Origin: Pseudomonadota bacterium
GTDB taxonomy: Bacteria > Pseudomonadota > Alphaproteobacteria > SP197
Direction of reading: 5' to 3'
Length of the DNA stretch: 47,881 bases
Assembly: GCA_027592745.1 (NCBI GenBank)
Contig: JAQCLG010000008.1
Location: 1 to 47,881 of the forward strand
Shown: in pieces, positions 41,325-47,881 of the stretch
Layout: each line of letters begins with the position of its first letter
Position numbering within the stretch: the first letter of the stretch is position 1
Position numbers and translations under genes: made by a program
Notes under the pieces: model-generated
The model's database searches: none
The model's input: only the letters and a program-made list of their open reading frames with translations
What the model was told of the DNA's origin: nothing

Positions 41325-41921
41325 TTAGGGGAACAGGCGCTGCGTCGTCCACGCCGCATCGTCGGAAACGCGCGTGAAGACGATGCGTTCGTGCAGCCGG
41401 AAGGGCTTTTCGCTCCAGAACTCGATGAGATGGGGCACGATGCGGAAGCCCGACCAGTAGGGCGGGCGCGGCACGCTGCCGATGGCGTAACGCGCCGCGT
41501 ACCTGGCGACGTTCTTCTCAAGGTCGTAGCGCGTTTCCATGGGGCGCGACTGCTGGCTCGCCCAGGCCCCGATCTGGCTGTCGCGGTGACGGCTGGCGTA
41601 ATAGGCGTCGGCTTCCTGCGCGCTGACCTGTTCGGCGCGGCCCTGGATGCGCACCTGGCGGCCCAGCGGCATCCAGTGAAAGGTCATCGCAGCCTTCGGA
41701 TTGGCCAGAAGTTCCTGGCCCTTGCGGCTTTCGTAGTTGGTGTAGAAGACGAAGCCGTCGGGGCCATGGCTCTTGAGCAGGACCATGCGCAGCGACGGCT
41801 GGCCTGCCGCATCGGCGGTTGCCACGGCCACCGCCGTGGGCTCCTTGATGCCGCAGTTCTGCGCCTCGCCGTACCACTCGGCGAAGAGTTCGAAGGGATC
41901 GCGCTGCTCCAGCCGGCTCAT
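41325..41921 (-). CDS. pdxH: Pyridoxamine/pyridoxine 5'-phosphate oxidase
   Basis: FMN-dependent oxidation of PNP/PMP to PLP, the last step of vitamin B6 synthesis. 198 residues from the ATG at 41921, which has GGAG 6 nt upstream; an earlier ATG at 41954 is less likely. Features are FVFYTNYESRKGQELL, FHWMPLGRQVRIQGRAEQVS, ASRHRDSQIGAWASQQSRPM and the C-terminal PPYWSGFRIVPHLIEFW...RLHERIVF...RLFP, all PdxH landmarks. First gene of the operon with the CDF transporter. It lies next to the dnaJ-like/fabI/aroC block, as in many alphaproteobacteria. Confidence 0.97.
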   Translation of the reverse strand: MSRLEQRDPFELFAEWYGEAQNCGIKEPTAVAVATADAAGQPSLRMVLLKSHGPDGFVFYTNYESRKGQELLANPKAAMTFHWMPLGRQVRIQGRAEQVSAQEADAYYASRHRDSQIGAWASQQSRPMETRYDLEKNVARYAARYAIGSVPRPPYWSGFRIVPHLIEFWSEKPFRLHERIVFTRVSDDAAWTTQRLFP

Positions 41922-42107
41922 GCAAATCTCCATTTCCGGTGCAACGGGCATCACACCAGGGGCGTTTCATCGGGTAACGACCGACACCATTTATCATATG
42001 GCATGCAGGTGAACGGTCTGCCATGTTCTGGCCGGAATCCAAGCCTATCCATTCCGAAGCGGTGCTTCCCGTTTCACCACGTCGCGACAAACCATAGGTG
42101 ACGCCCC

Positions 42108-42578
42108 ATGACGAAACTGAAATTCATCGCGCTGGCCCTGGCCGGTGCCCTCAGCCTGACGGCCTGTGAAGGCGCCGGCGGCAAGGAAACCGCTGGCACG
42201 CTGCTGGGCGCCGCCGGTGGTGCCCTGCTGGGCTCCCAGGTCGGCGGCGGCAGCGGTCAGATCCTGGCGGCGGTGGCCGGCGGTCTCGCCGGTGCCTTCC
42301 TCGGCAACCAGATCGGTTCCTCGCTCGACAAGGCCGACCAGGCCTATGCCGAACAGGCGACCCGGCAGGCCCAGGCCGCCCCGGTGGGCCAGACGATTTC
42401 CTGGAACAACCCCGAATCGGGCAATTCCGGCACGATCACCCCGACCCGCGACGGTTCGGACGCCGCCGGCAACTATTGCCGCGAGTACCAGACCACCGTC
42501 ACCGTGGGCGGCGAGGTGCAGAAGGCCTATGGTACCGCCTGCCAGCAGCCCGATGGTTCCTGGAAGGTCCTGAACTGA
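42108..42578 (+). CDS. Glycine-zipper surface lipoprotein (RT0821/Lpp0805, 17-kDa antigen-like)
   Basis: 156 residues. A lipoprotein signal peptide with lipobox LTAC (cysteine at residue 20) is followed by a glycine-zipper region (LLGAAGGALLGSQVGGG, LAAVAGGLAGAFLGNQIGSS, ~33-75) and a C-terminal domain with CREYQTTVTVGGEVQKAYGT and two further cysteines. The family comprises outer-membrane lipoproteins of the rickettsial 17-kDa antigen type. A strong terminator follows the gene. Divergent from pdxH. Confidence 0.93.
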   Translation: MTKLKFIALALAGALSLTACEGAGGKETAGTLLGAAGGALLGSQVGGGSGQILAAVAGGLAGAFLGNQIGSSLDKADQAYAEQATRQAQAAPVGQTISWNNPESGNSGTITPTRDGSDAAGNYCREYQTTVTVGGEVQKAYGTACQQPDGSWKVLN

Positions 42579-42599
42579 GGCCCTGCGATACCTACATAA

Positions 42600-42633
42600 G
42601 GGGCGGCGCCGGGGTTCCGGTGCCGCCCTTTTT
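42600..42633 (+). terminator. Rho-independent terminator
   Basis: Stem GGGCGGC-G-CCGG with loop GGTT pairs with CCGG-T-GCCGCCC and is followed by TTTTT. It lies about 20 nt downstream of the surface lipoprotein stop and upstream of cbpA. Confidence 0.93.
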
Positions 42634-42667
42634 CGTATCTTAAAGCAAGGTTGTGAGGGGAATCCCC

Positions 42668-43600
42668 GTGAGCGATCCCTACGAAACCCTCGGAGTTGCC
42701 CGCTCTGCGAGCCAGGACGAGATCAAGTCGGCCTACCGCAAGCTGGCCAAGAAGCTCCATCCCGATCTCAATCCGGGCGATGCCAAGGTCGAATCGAAGT
42801 TCAAGGACGTCTCGGCGGCCTATGAGCTGCTCTCGGATGCCGAGAAGCGCGGGCGCTTCGACCGCGGCGAGATCGACGCCTCGGGGGCCGAGACCCAGCG
42901 CGGTTTCTACAACGCCTATGCCGGCAGCCAGGAAGGCGCCAAGTACCGTACCCGCCAGGGCGGCCCGCAGATGGGCGGCATGGGCGAGGACGACATGGAG
43001 GACATCCTCGCCAGCATGTTCGGCGGCGGCGCCCGCCGGCGGGGCGGCGCGGGCATGAAGATGCGCGGCCAGGATCTCAACTACAGTCTGGCGGTGGATT
43101 TCCTCGATGCCGCGCGCGGCGCGACCAAGCGCATCACACTGCCCGAAGGCGGCCAGCTCGACGTCAAGATCCCCGCCGGGATCGAGGATGGCGCCAGCCT
43201 GCGCCTGACCGGCAAGGGCGGCCAGGGGTTCAACGGCGGACCCCAGGGCGACGCCTTTGTCACCGTCCAGATCCGCCCCCATGCCGTCTATCGGCGCGAG
43301 GGGCGCGACATCCACATCGACCTGCCGATCACCGTGGCCGAGGCGGTGCTGGGCGGGCGCGTCGCCGTGCCGACGATCGACGGCAGCGTCCAGATGAACG
43401 TGCCCAGGGGCTCGAGCACAGGCAAGACGCTGCGCCTCAAGGAGAGGGGCCTGGCCGGCAAGGGCGGCCGCGGCGACCAGTTCGTCCATCTCCAGATCAT
43501 GCTGCCCGACCAGCCCGACGAGGCGCTCGAGGCGGCCCTGCGGGACTGGGCCGCGGATCACCCTTATGATCCCCGGGCGGCCCTCAAGCGCGCGACATGA
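42668..43600 (+). CDS. cbpA: DnaJ-class co-chaperone, CbpA type
   Basis: 310 residues. A J-domain (~3-68) contains YETLGVARSASQDEIKSAYR and the Hsp70-stimulating HPD in KLHPDLNPG. A glycine-rich linker follows, then the DnaJ C-terminal domains (GATKRITLPEGGQLDVKIPA, RREGRDIHIDLPITVAEAVL). The zinc-finger of full DnaJ is absent, which defines the CbpA/type II group. GTG at 42668 has AGGGG 7 nt upstream; an earlier in-frame GTG at 42653 would remove that logic. Coupled by ATGA overlap to the CbpM gene. Confidence 0.9.
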   Translation: MSDPYETLGVARSASQDEIKSAYRKLAKKLHPDLNPGDAKVESKFKDVSAAYELLSDAEKRGRFDRGEIDASGAETQRGFYNAYAGSQEGAKYRTRQGGPQMGGMGEDDMEDILASMFGGGARRRGGAGMKMRGQDLNYSLAVDFLDAARGATKRITLPEGGQLDVKIPAGIEDGASLRLTGKGGQGFNGGPQGDAFVTVQIRPHAVYRREGRDIHIDLPITVAEAVLGGRVAVPTIDGSVQMNVPRGSSTGKTLRLKERGLAGKGGRGDQFVHLQIMLPDQPDEALEAALRDWAADHPYDPRAALKRAT

Positions 43601-43911
43601 TGACGCTCGACGATATCGTGGTCTCCTGCCGCGTGCGCCGCATCGAGGTCCGCCGCTGGGTCCAGGCCGGATGGCTGCTGCCGGTAGAGGTCGATGGCGA
43701 CCTGCAGTTCGCCGAGGTCGATCTGGCCCGTGCCCACCTGATCCGGGACCTGCGCCGTGCCCTGGGCATCAACGAGGCCGCCATTCCCGTCATCCTGGAC
43801 CTGATCGACCAGCGCCAGGCAACCGAGCAGCGCCTTCGCCGTGTGCTGGAGGCGCTGGCCGACCAGCCCGACGACCTGCGCGATGCCGTGCTGGCGCGTC
43901 TGCACCGCTGA
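43597..43911 (+). CDS. cbpM: Chaperone modulator CbpM (MerR-like)
   Basis: 104 residues. An N-terminal MerR-type winged-helix half (VVSCRVRRIEVRRWVQAGWL, FAEVDLARAHLIRDLRRALG) and a helical C-terminus (PVILDLIDQRQATEQRLRRV) match CbpM, which binds the J-domain of CbpA and inhibits it. The ATG overlaps the cbpA stop; a second ATG follows immediately at 43600. Its position directly behind cbpA supports the call strongly. Confidence 0.9.
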   Translation: MMTLDDIVVSCRVRRIEVRRWVQAGWLLPVEVDGDLQFAEVDLARAHLIRDLRRALGINEAAIPVILDLIDQRQATEQRLRRVLEALADQPDDLRDAVLARLHR

Positions 43912-43916
43912 GGCCG

Positions 43917-44771
43917 TCAGCTCGCGTAGCTGACGAAGACGCGCACCTCGATGCTTTCGCGCGGCGCCGCGCCGGCCGGCGTGTCGGGGTGGTCGAAGGC
44001 GGTATGCGGCGTGAAGCGCGCCCGCCCGTCGGTCATGGAATCGTAGCCCTTGATCAGGATCGCCTCGTCCGGCGTCATCTCCGGCGCGTAGAACCAGCGA
44101 TGCCGCGGGTTGTGCACGATGTGATAGATCTCGCCGGTGCGCTCGGGATAGACCAGATCGACCGCCACGATGTCGTGGTGCGAAAGGCTTGAGGCATCGG
44201 CCAGCGCCAGCGGCGCCTGCTCCACCGGCCCCTTGATCGGGCGCCACAGGTTGATCTCGACGACCCGCCCTCCAAGCCAGCGTTCGGCCTCCTCCGGCCC
44301 GACCAGTTCGCGCACGCGCCTGGGGCCGGAATCATGGGTGTAGTCGTTGTGCACCAGGCGCACCGGCGCCCGGTGGATGGTGTCCTGGGCCTCCATGTTG
44401 CCCTCGATGCGGATCGTGTGGTCGAAGACCACGGCCCGGCTGGCGCCGGTCGCAGCCTTCACCACGTCGGCGACCTCGGGGTAGTAGACCGCCGCAACCT
44501 CCTCGGCGTCGTAGAAGTCGCGCACCGCGCTGTGCTGGCGGATCAGCCGGAAACCCTCGCGGTTGAGCGAAAGATCGCCCGCGATCGGGCGCATGTTGCG
44601 CACCGGCATGGCAAAACCGGCATAATTGCCCACCCTGCGCGGCGGCCCGGGCTGGTCGTAGTAGATCACCGGGCGGACGTCGAGATTGGCCAGGTAGACC
44701 AGTTCGGCTTCGATGTCGTGGCCCGCCGACAGCGGGGGCGTGGCCAGGGCGGGGCAGGTCTGCACGGTCAT
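43917..44771 (-). CDS. CmcJ/NvfI (AsaB-like) family oxidoreductase
   Basis: 284 residues. Family landmarks are RLVHNDYTHDSGPRRVRELV (HNDYT), WLGGRVVEINLWRPIKGPVE (NLWRPI.GPV), PLALADASSL and EIYHIVHNPRHRWFYAPEMT. The family includes CmcJ of cephamycin synthesis, fungal AsaB and related oxidases or hydroxylases of secondary metabolism; the substrate here is unknown. I chose the ATG at 44771 because GGAG lies 7 nt upstream; an earlier start (44852) adds a non-conserved leader. The gene is inserted, in opposite orientation, between cbpM and fabI. Confidence 0.85.
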   Translation of the reverse strand: MTVQTCPALATPPLSAGHDIEAELVYLANLDVRPVIYYDQPGPPRRVGNYAGFAMPVRNMRPIAGDLSLNREGFRLIRQHSAVRDFYDAEEVAAVYYPEVADVVKAATGASRAVVFDHTIRIEGNMEAQDTIHRAPVRLVHNDYTHDSGPRRVRELVGPEEAERWLGGRVVEINLWRPIKGPVEQAPLALADASSLSHHDIVAVDLVYPERTGEIYHIVHNPRHRWFYAPEMTPDEAILIKGYDSMTDGRARFTPHTAFDHPDTPAGAAPRESIEVRVFVSYAS

Positions 44772-44893
44772 GGGGCACTCCACGGGGGACGATGCGGCTG
44801 TCTGGGATATGGCGCTGCGGCCTGCGGCCACAAACGACGATAACTCAGTCATGACCTAGAAAATCTAATCTGTAACGGCTTCGGCCTCCTGCG

Positions 44894-44922
44894 TTGGCCG
44901 CAAGGCGGCTTTTGTGTAGGAT
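44894..44922 (+). promoter_or_regulatory. Putative fabI promoter
   Basis: TTGGCC (44894-44899) and TAGGAT (44917-44922) are separated by 17 nt. Predicted transcription start is about 44930, giving a 5' leader of about 60 nt to the fabI ATG at 44991. Confidence 0.45.
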
Positions 44923-44990
44923 CGACCCTCTGCGGTTCTTCGGGCTTTGTGGTTCCGCACAGCGACAAAACACCAAACGATGAGGATGGC

Positions 44991-45806
44991 ATGACCGAGC
45001 CGGGCTCTCTCATGGCTGGCAAGCGCGGGTTGATCATGGGCGTGGCCAACGACCGCTCGATCGCCTGGGGCATTGCGCGCACCCTGGCCCAGCACGGCGC
45101 CGAACTCGCCTTCACCTACCAGGGCGAGGCCCTGGGCAAGCGGGTCAAGCCGCTGGCCGAAAGTGTCGGCTCGAAGATGGTGCTGGAATGCGACGTCACC
45201 AGCGAGGCCAGCATGGATGCCGTGTTCGAGGAGGTCGGCCGGACCTGGGGCGGGCTCGATTTCCTGGTCCACGCCATCGCCTTTGCCGACAAGGAGCAGC
45301 TCAAGGGCCGCTACGCCGACACGACGCGCGAGAACTTCCTCAATTCGCTCGATATCTCCTGCTACAGCTTCACGGCCTGCGCCCGCCGCGCCGTCGACCT
45401 GATGGGCGAGAACGGCGGCAGCCTGATCACGCTCACCTACTACGGCGCCGAACGCTGGATGCCCCATTACAACGTCATGGGCGTGGCAAAGGCCGCACTG
45501 GAGGCCTCCGTGCGTTATCTCGCAGCCGACTTCGGCGAGAAGAAGGTGCGCGTCAACGCCATCTCCGCCGGTCCGATCAAGACCCTGGCGGCCTCGGGCA
45601 TCGGCGACTTCCGCTACATCCTGAAGTGGAACGAATACAACTCGCCGCTGGCCCGCAACGTCACCATCGACGAGGTCGGCGGCTCGGCGCTCTATCTGGC
45701 GTCCGACCTCTCGACGGCGGTCACCGGCGAGGTCCATCACGTCGACTGCGGTTACCACATCGTCGGCATGAAGAACCCCAAGGCGCCCGACATCACGGTC
45801 GTCTAG
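44991..45806 (+). CDS. fabI: Enoyl-[acyl-carrier-protein] reductase (NADH), FabI type
   Basis: Last reduction of fatty-acid elongation, trans-2-enoyl-ACP to acyl-ACP. 271 residues. NADH-site features are [20 protein letters not shown] and [13 protein letters not shown]. The catalytic Y-x6-K is in [36 protein letters not shown] is the FabI substrate-binding loop. ATG at 44991 has GAGG upstream. It lies 7 nt before aroC on the same strand. Confidence 0.97.
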   Translation: MTEPGSLMAGKRGLIMGVANDRSIAWGIARTLAQHGAELAFTYQGEALGKRVKPLAESVGSKMVLECDVTSEASMDAVFEEVGRTWGGLDFLVHAIAFADKEQLKGRYADTTRENFLNSLDISCYSFTACARRAVDLMGENGGSLITLTYYGAERWMPHYNVMGVAKAALEASVRYLAADFGEKKVRVNAISAGPIKTLAASGIGDFRYILKWNEYNSPLARNVTIDEVGGSALYLASDLSTAVTGEVHHVDCGYHIVGMKNPKAPDITVV

Positions 45807-45813
45807 GCCGGCC

Positions 45814-46884
45814 ATGTCGCACAACACCTTCGGCCATCTCTTCCGGGTCACGACCTGGGGCGAAAGCCACGGCCCCGAGATCGGCTGCGTCGTCGACGGC
45901 GTGCCGCCGCTGATCCCGGTCGAGGCCGCCGAGATCCAGCACTGGATGGACCGCCGCCGCCCGGGCACCTCGCGCTTCACGACCCAGCGGCGCGAGCCCG
46001 ATGCCGTGCGCATCGTCTCGGGCGTCTTCGAGGGAAAGACGACCGGCACGCCGGTCGCCATGATCGTCGAGAACGTCGATCAGCGCTCCAAGGACTACGG
46101 CGAGATCGCGCAGAAGTACCGGCCGGGTCACGCCGACTACACCTATGACGCCAAGTACGGCATCCGCGACCACCGCGGCGGCGGCCGCTCCAGCGCCCGC
46201 GAGACCGCCATGCGCGTCGCCGCAGGCGGCCTGGCGCGCAAGGTGCTGGGGCAGGGCATCGTCATCCGCGGCGCCGTGGTCCAGATCGGTCCGCACCGCA
46301 TCGATCCCGGCCGCTGGGACTGGGCGGAGACGGAGAACAACCCGTTCTGGAGCCCCGACGCGCAGGCTGCCGCGCAGTGGGAAGGTTTCCTCGACGACGT
46401 GCGCAAGCGCGGCAGCTCGGCCGGTGCGGTGGTCGAGGTCCACGCCTCCGGCGTTCCCGCCGGCTGGGGCGCCCCGCTCTACGGCAAGCTCGACACCGAC
46501 CTTGCCGCGGCCATGATGTCGATCAACGCGGTCAAGGGCGTCGAGATCGGCGACGGCTTTGCCCTTGCCGGCGAACCCGGCGAGACCGCTGCCGACGAGA
46601 TGCGCCAGGGCAACGACGGCCCCATCTTCCTCTCCAACAAGGCCGGCGGCGTGCTGGGCGGCATCTCCAGCGGCCAGGACGTGGTGGTGCGTTTTGCCGT
46701 GAAGCCGACCAGCTCGATCCTGACCGAACGCCAGACCATCGACAGCACCGGCGCCGAGACCACCGTGCAGGTCAAGGGCCGCCACGACCCCTGCGTCGGC
46801 ATCCGCGCCGTGCCGGTGGGCGAGGCGATGATGGCCTGCGTCCTGGCCGACCACATGCTGCGCCACCGCGCGCAGATCGGCTGA
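45814..46884 (+). CDS. aroC: Chorismate synthase
   Basis: Converts EPSP to chorismate using reduced FMN, last shikimate step. 356 residues. Signatures are [20 protein letters not shown] (first PROSITE region), [20 protein letters not shown] (second), [20 protein letters not shown], and [20 protein letters not shown] near the C-terminus. All typical segments are complete. Probably cotranscribed with fabI and the small downstream gene. Confidence 0.98.
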   Translation: MSHNTFGHLFRVTTWGESHGPEIGCVVDGVPPLIPVEAAEIQHWMDRRRPGTSRFTTQRREPDAVRIVSGVFEGKTTGTPVAMIVENVDQRSKDYGEIAQKYRPGHADYTYDAKYGIRDHRGGGRSSARETAMRVAAGGLARKVLGQGIVIRGAVVQIGPHRIDPGRWDWAETENNPFWSPDAQAAAQWEGFLDDVRKRGSSAGAVVEVHASGVPAGWGAPLYGKLDTDLAAAMMSINAVKGVEIGDGFALAGEPGETAADEMRQGNDGPIFLSNKAGGVLGGISSGQDVVVRFAVKPTSSILTERQTIDSTGAETTVQVKGRHDPCVGIRAVPVGEAMMACVLADHMLRHRAQIG

Positions 46885-46888
46885 TCCC

Positions 46889-47191
46889 GTGATCGTGCGC
46901 CTGTGGCGCGGCTGGGTGTGCCCCGCCGATGCCGACGCCTACGAGGAGCGGCTCAAGACCTTGACCTTTCCCTCCTACGTCGCGCGCGGCGTCGCCGGCT
47001 ACCGCGGCGCCCGCGTCCTGCGCCGCGACCTCGGCGAGGAGGTCGAATTCCTCACCGTCCTGGAGTTCGACGACATGGCCGCCGTCCACGCCTTCGGCGG
47101 CAGGGACTGGGAGACGCCGACGGTGCCCGAGGCCGCGCGGCAGGTCCTCCTGCGCTGGGACGAACGCTCCGCACATTACGAGACCCGCTGA
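46889..47191 (+). CDS. Small ABM-like dimeric alpha-beta barrel protein
   Basis: 100 residues from a GTG 4 nt after the aroC stop. The pattern VRLWRGWVCPADADAYEERL, then GYRGARVLRRDLGEEVEFL and TVLEFDDMAAVHAFGGRDWE, matches the antibiotic-biosynthesis-monooxygenase/ferredoxin-like fold. The catalytic role is not predictable at this size; many such proteins are heme-binding or of unknown function. Probably the last gene of the fabI-aroC operon. Confidence 0.75.
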   Translation: MIVRLWRGWVCPADADAYEERLKTLTFPSYVARGVAGYRGARVLRRDLGEEVEFLTVLEFDDMAAVHAFGGRDWETPTVPEAARQVLLRWDERSAHYETR

Positions 47192-47203
47192 CCCTTCCCT
47201 TCC

Positions 47204-47295
47204 TCATTCCCGCGCACGCCGGAATTCAGGGCGATCCTCGCCATGGGCTTGTGGCGCGCAGTCAACCCTGGACCCCTGCGTGCGCAGGGGGTGAG
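47204..47295. repeat. Imperfect ~90-bp inverted repeat, intergenic
   Basis: Left arm TCATTCCCGCGCACGCC (47204-47231, continuing GGAATTCAGGG) pairs with right arm CCCTGGACCCCTGCGTGCGC (47266-47295). About three quarters of positions match. It resembles the dispersed proteobacterial intergenic element with ends like ATTCCCGCG...GGAATCCAG. It lies between convergent genes and could also serve as a terminator. Confidence 0.55.
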
Positions 47296-47315
47296 GAACA
47301 TCGGGGTGGCTGGGC

Positions 47316-47881
47316 TCAGGCCGCCCGCTTGAGCGCGCCCTCGAAGTCGCGGCGCCAGTCGGCGGCGTCGGCGACGTAGTTGTAGCCGGCCACGATGGCC
47401 GGCTTGTGCCTCTCGACGATGGCCAGCAGGCGGTCGCCTTGCGCAAGCGTCGCAGCCTTGTCGCCGAAGGGGTTGAGGCGTATGCGCTCACCCGGCGGGA
47501 AGGCATAGTCGCAGGCAAACAGCACATCCTCGAAGAGATAGGCGGTCCAGCCCGGCGTGTGGCCGCCGATGTGGAAGGCCTTGAGGCCATCGACCTCGAA
47601 ATCGCCGGTGAAGGCGTCGTCCACGGGGAAGGCCGCGACCAGGGGATGGTCCGTCTCGGCCTCGTGCAGGTGGACCCGGGCGTCCCACAGGGCTCGGTAC
47701 TGGTTGGAGGCGCCGAGGAAGTCCTTGTGCGTGAAGTAGATGTCGCTGACGGGATCGAGGTCGCGGTTGAAGGCGCTGGGACAGTCGATCCAGACCGCCT
47801 TGTCGCCCATCGCGATGCGGTAGGCGGCATGTTCGATGCCCAGGCGCGGCACCGAGCGCAACTGCGTCACCGTGTCGGTCA
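47316..47881 (-). CDS. Metallo-beta-lactamase-fold protein with degenerate metal motif, 5' end at window edge
   Basis: At least 184 residues. MBL-fold landmarks remain: KAVWIDCPSAFNRD, GLKAFHIGGHTPGWTAYLFE, and VLFACDYAFPPGERIRL. Where active MBL enzymes have THxHxDH, this one has YFTHKDFLGASNQYRALWD, so most zinc ligands are missing. Either it is an inactive or repurposed member, or it uses other ligands. A GTG at 47870 is an internal start; the last bases read xTG-ACC-GAC-ACG in frame, so the true start may be an ATG whose first base is just outside the window. Converges with the ABM-like gene. Confidence 0.75.
   Translation of the reverse strand, partial: TDTVTQLRSVPRLGIEHAAYRIAMGDKAVWIDCPSAFNRDLDPVSDIYFTHKDFLGASNQYRALWDARVHLHEAETDHPLVAAFPVDDAFTGDFEVDGLKAFHIGGHTPGWTAYLFEDVLFACDYAFPPGERIRLNPFGDKAATLAQGDRLLAIVERHKPAIVAGYNYVADAADWRRDFEGALKRAA

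Noticed and set aside
1-47881. tRNA or rRNA genes
   Set aside because: No cloverleaf with GTTCRANYC-type T-arm and CCA-proximal stem, and no rRNA-like conserved blocks, recognised on either strand.

Overview
The window is GC-rich, gene-dense bacterial chromosome and looks alphaproteobacterial, most likely from a Rhodospirillales-like lineage (inferred from gene content only). Evidence: the pdxH / surface-lipoprotein / DnaJ-type chaperone / fabI / aroC block at the right end, a crotonyl-CoA carboxylase/reductase (ethylmalonyl-CoA pathway), GcvA-type LysR regulators, and 64-nt palindromic intergenic repeats. There are no phage, transposon, plasmid, CRISPR, rRNA or tRNA features that I can support. 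About 46 protein genes fill nearly the whole window.

Layout. 1-8.3 kb: a Tat-exported peptide/solute-binding protein with a strong terminator, an AI-2E/PerM-type membrane protein, a thioredoxin-NHL protein, an O-methyltransferase, then (minus) a Sel1-repeat/peptidoglycan-binding protein overlapping an ornithine cyclodeaminase-family gene, and a 3-methyladenine-DNA glycosylase. 8.4-9.0 kb: a 98-residue two-helix membrane protein preceded by what reads as a c-di-GMP-I (GEMM) riboswitch containing an internal 13-nt direct duplication. 9.0-17.5 kb: an aminotransferase, then a complete set of type I secretion parts (adaptor, ABC exporter, TolC) wrapped around a CHASE2 adenylate cyclase, with palindromic repeats next to tolC.

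17.7-24.9 kb: ccr with a divergent PadR-like regulator that is probably translated from a leaderless mRNA, a 41-residue lipoprotein, a class III aminotransferase, a TPR protein, and hupE behind a clear cobalamin riboswitch. 24.2-32.3 kb looks like an accessory catabolic region: a DUF1028 protein, a RidA protein, an HpaB-type flavin monooxygenase, two LysR regulators, an SDR dehydrogenase and two tandem Rieske oxygenases. No reductase partner is visible for either oxygenase class, and the substrate is unknown. A MATE exporter follows.

33.8-41.9 kb: an HdeD-like membrane protein; an overlapping operon HD-GYP phosphodiesterase / GNAT acetyltransferase / SDR; a tandem universal stress protein; and an operon pdxH / CDF metal transporter / kinase fusion. 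42.1-47.9 kb is the housekeeping block with cbpA-cbpM, a CmcJ/NvfI-family oxidoreductase, fabI, aroC, a small ABM-like protein and a degenerate metallo-beta-lactamase-fold protein running to the window edge. Nucleotide second-messenger signalling recurs: a predicted c-di-GMP sensor RNA, a predicted c-di-GMP-degrading HD-GYP protein, and a membrane adenylate cyclase. The only gap of about 300 bases without a gene (8704-9009) holds the c-di-GMP riboswitch.
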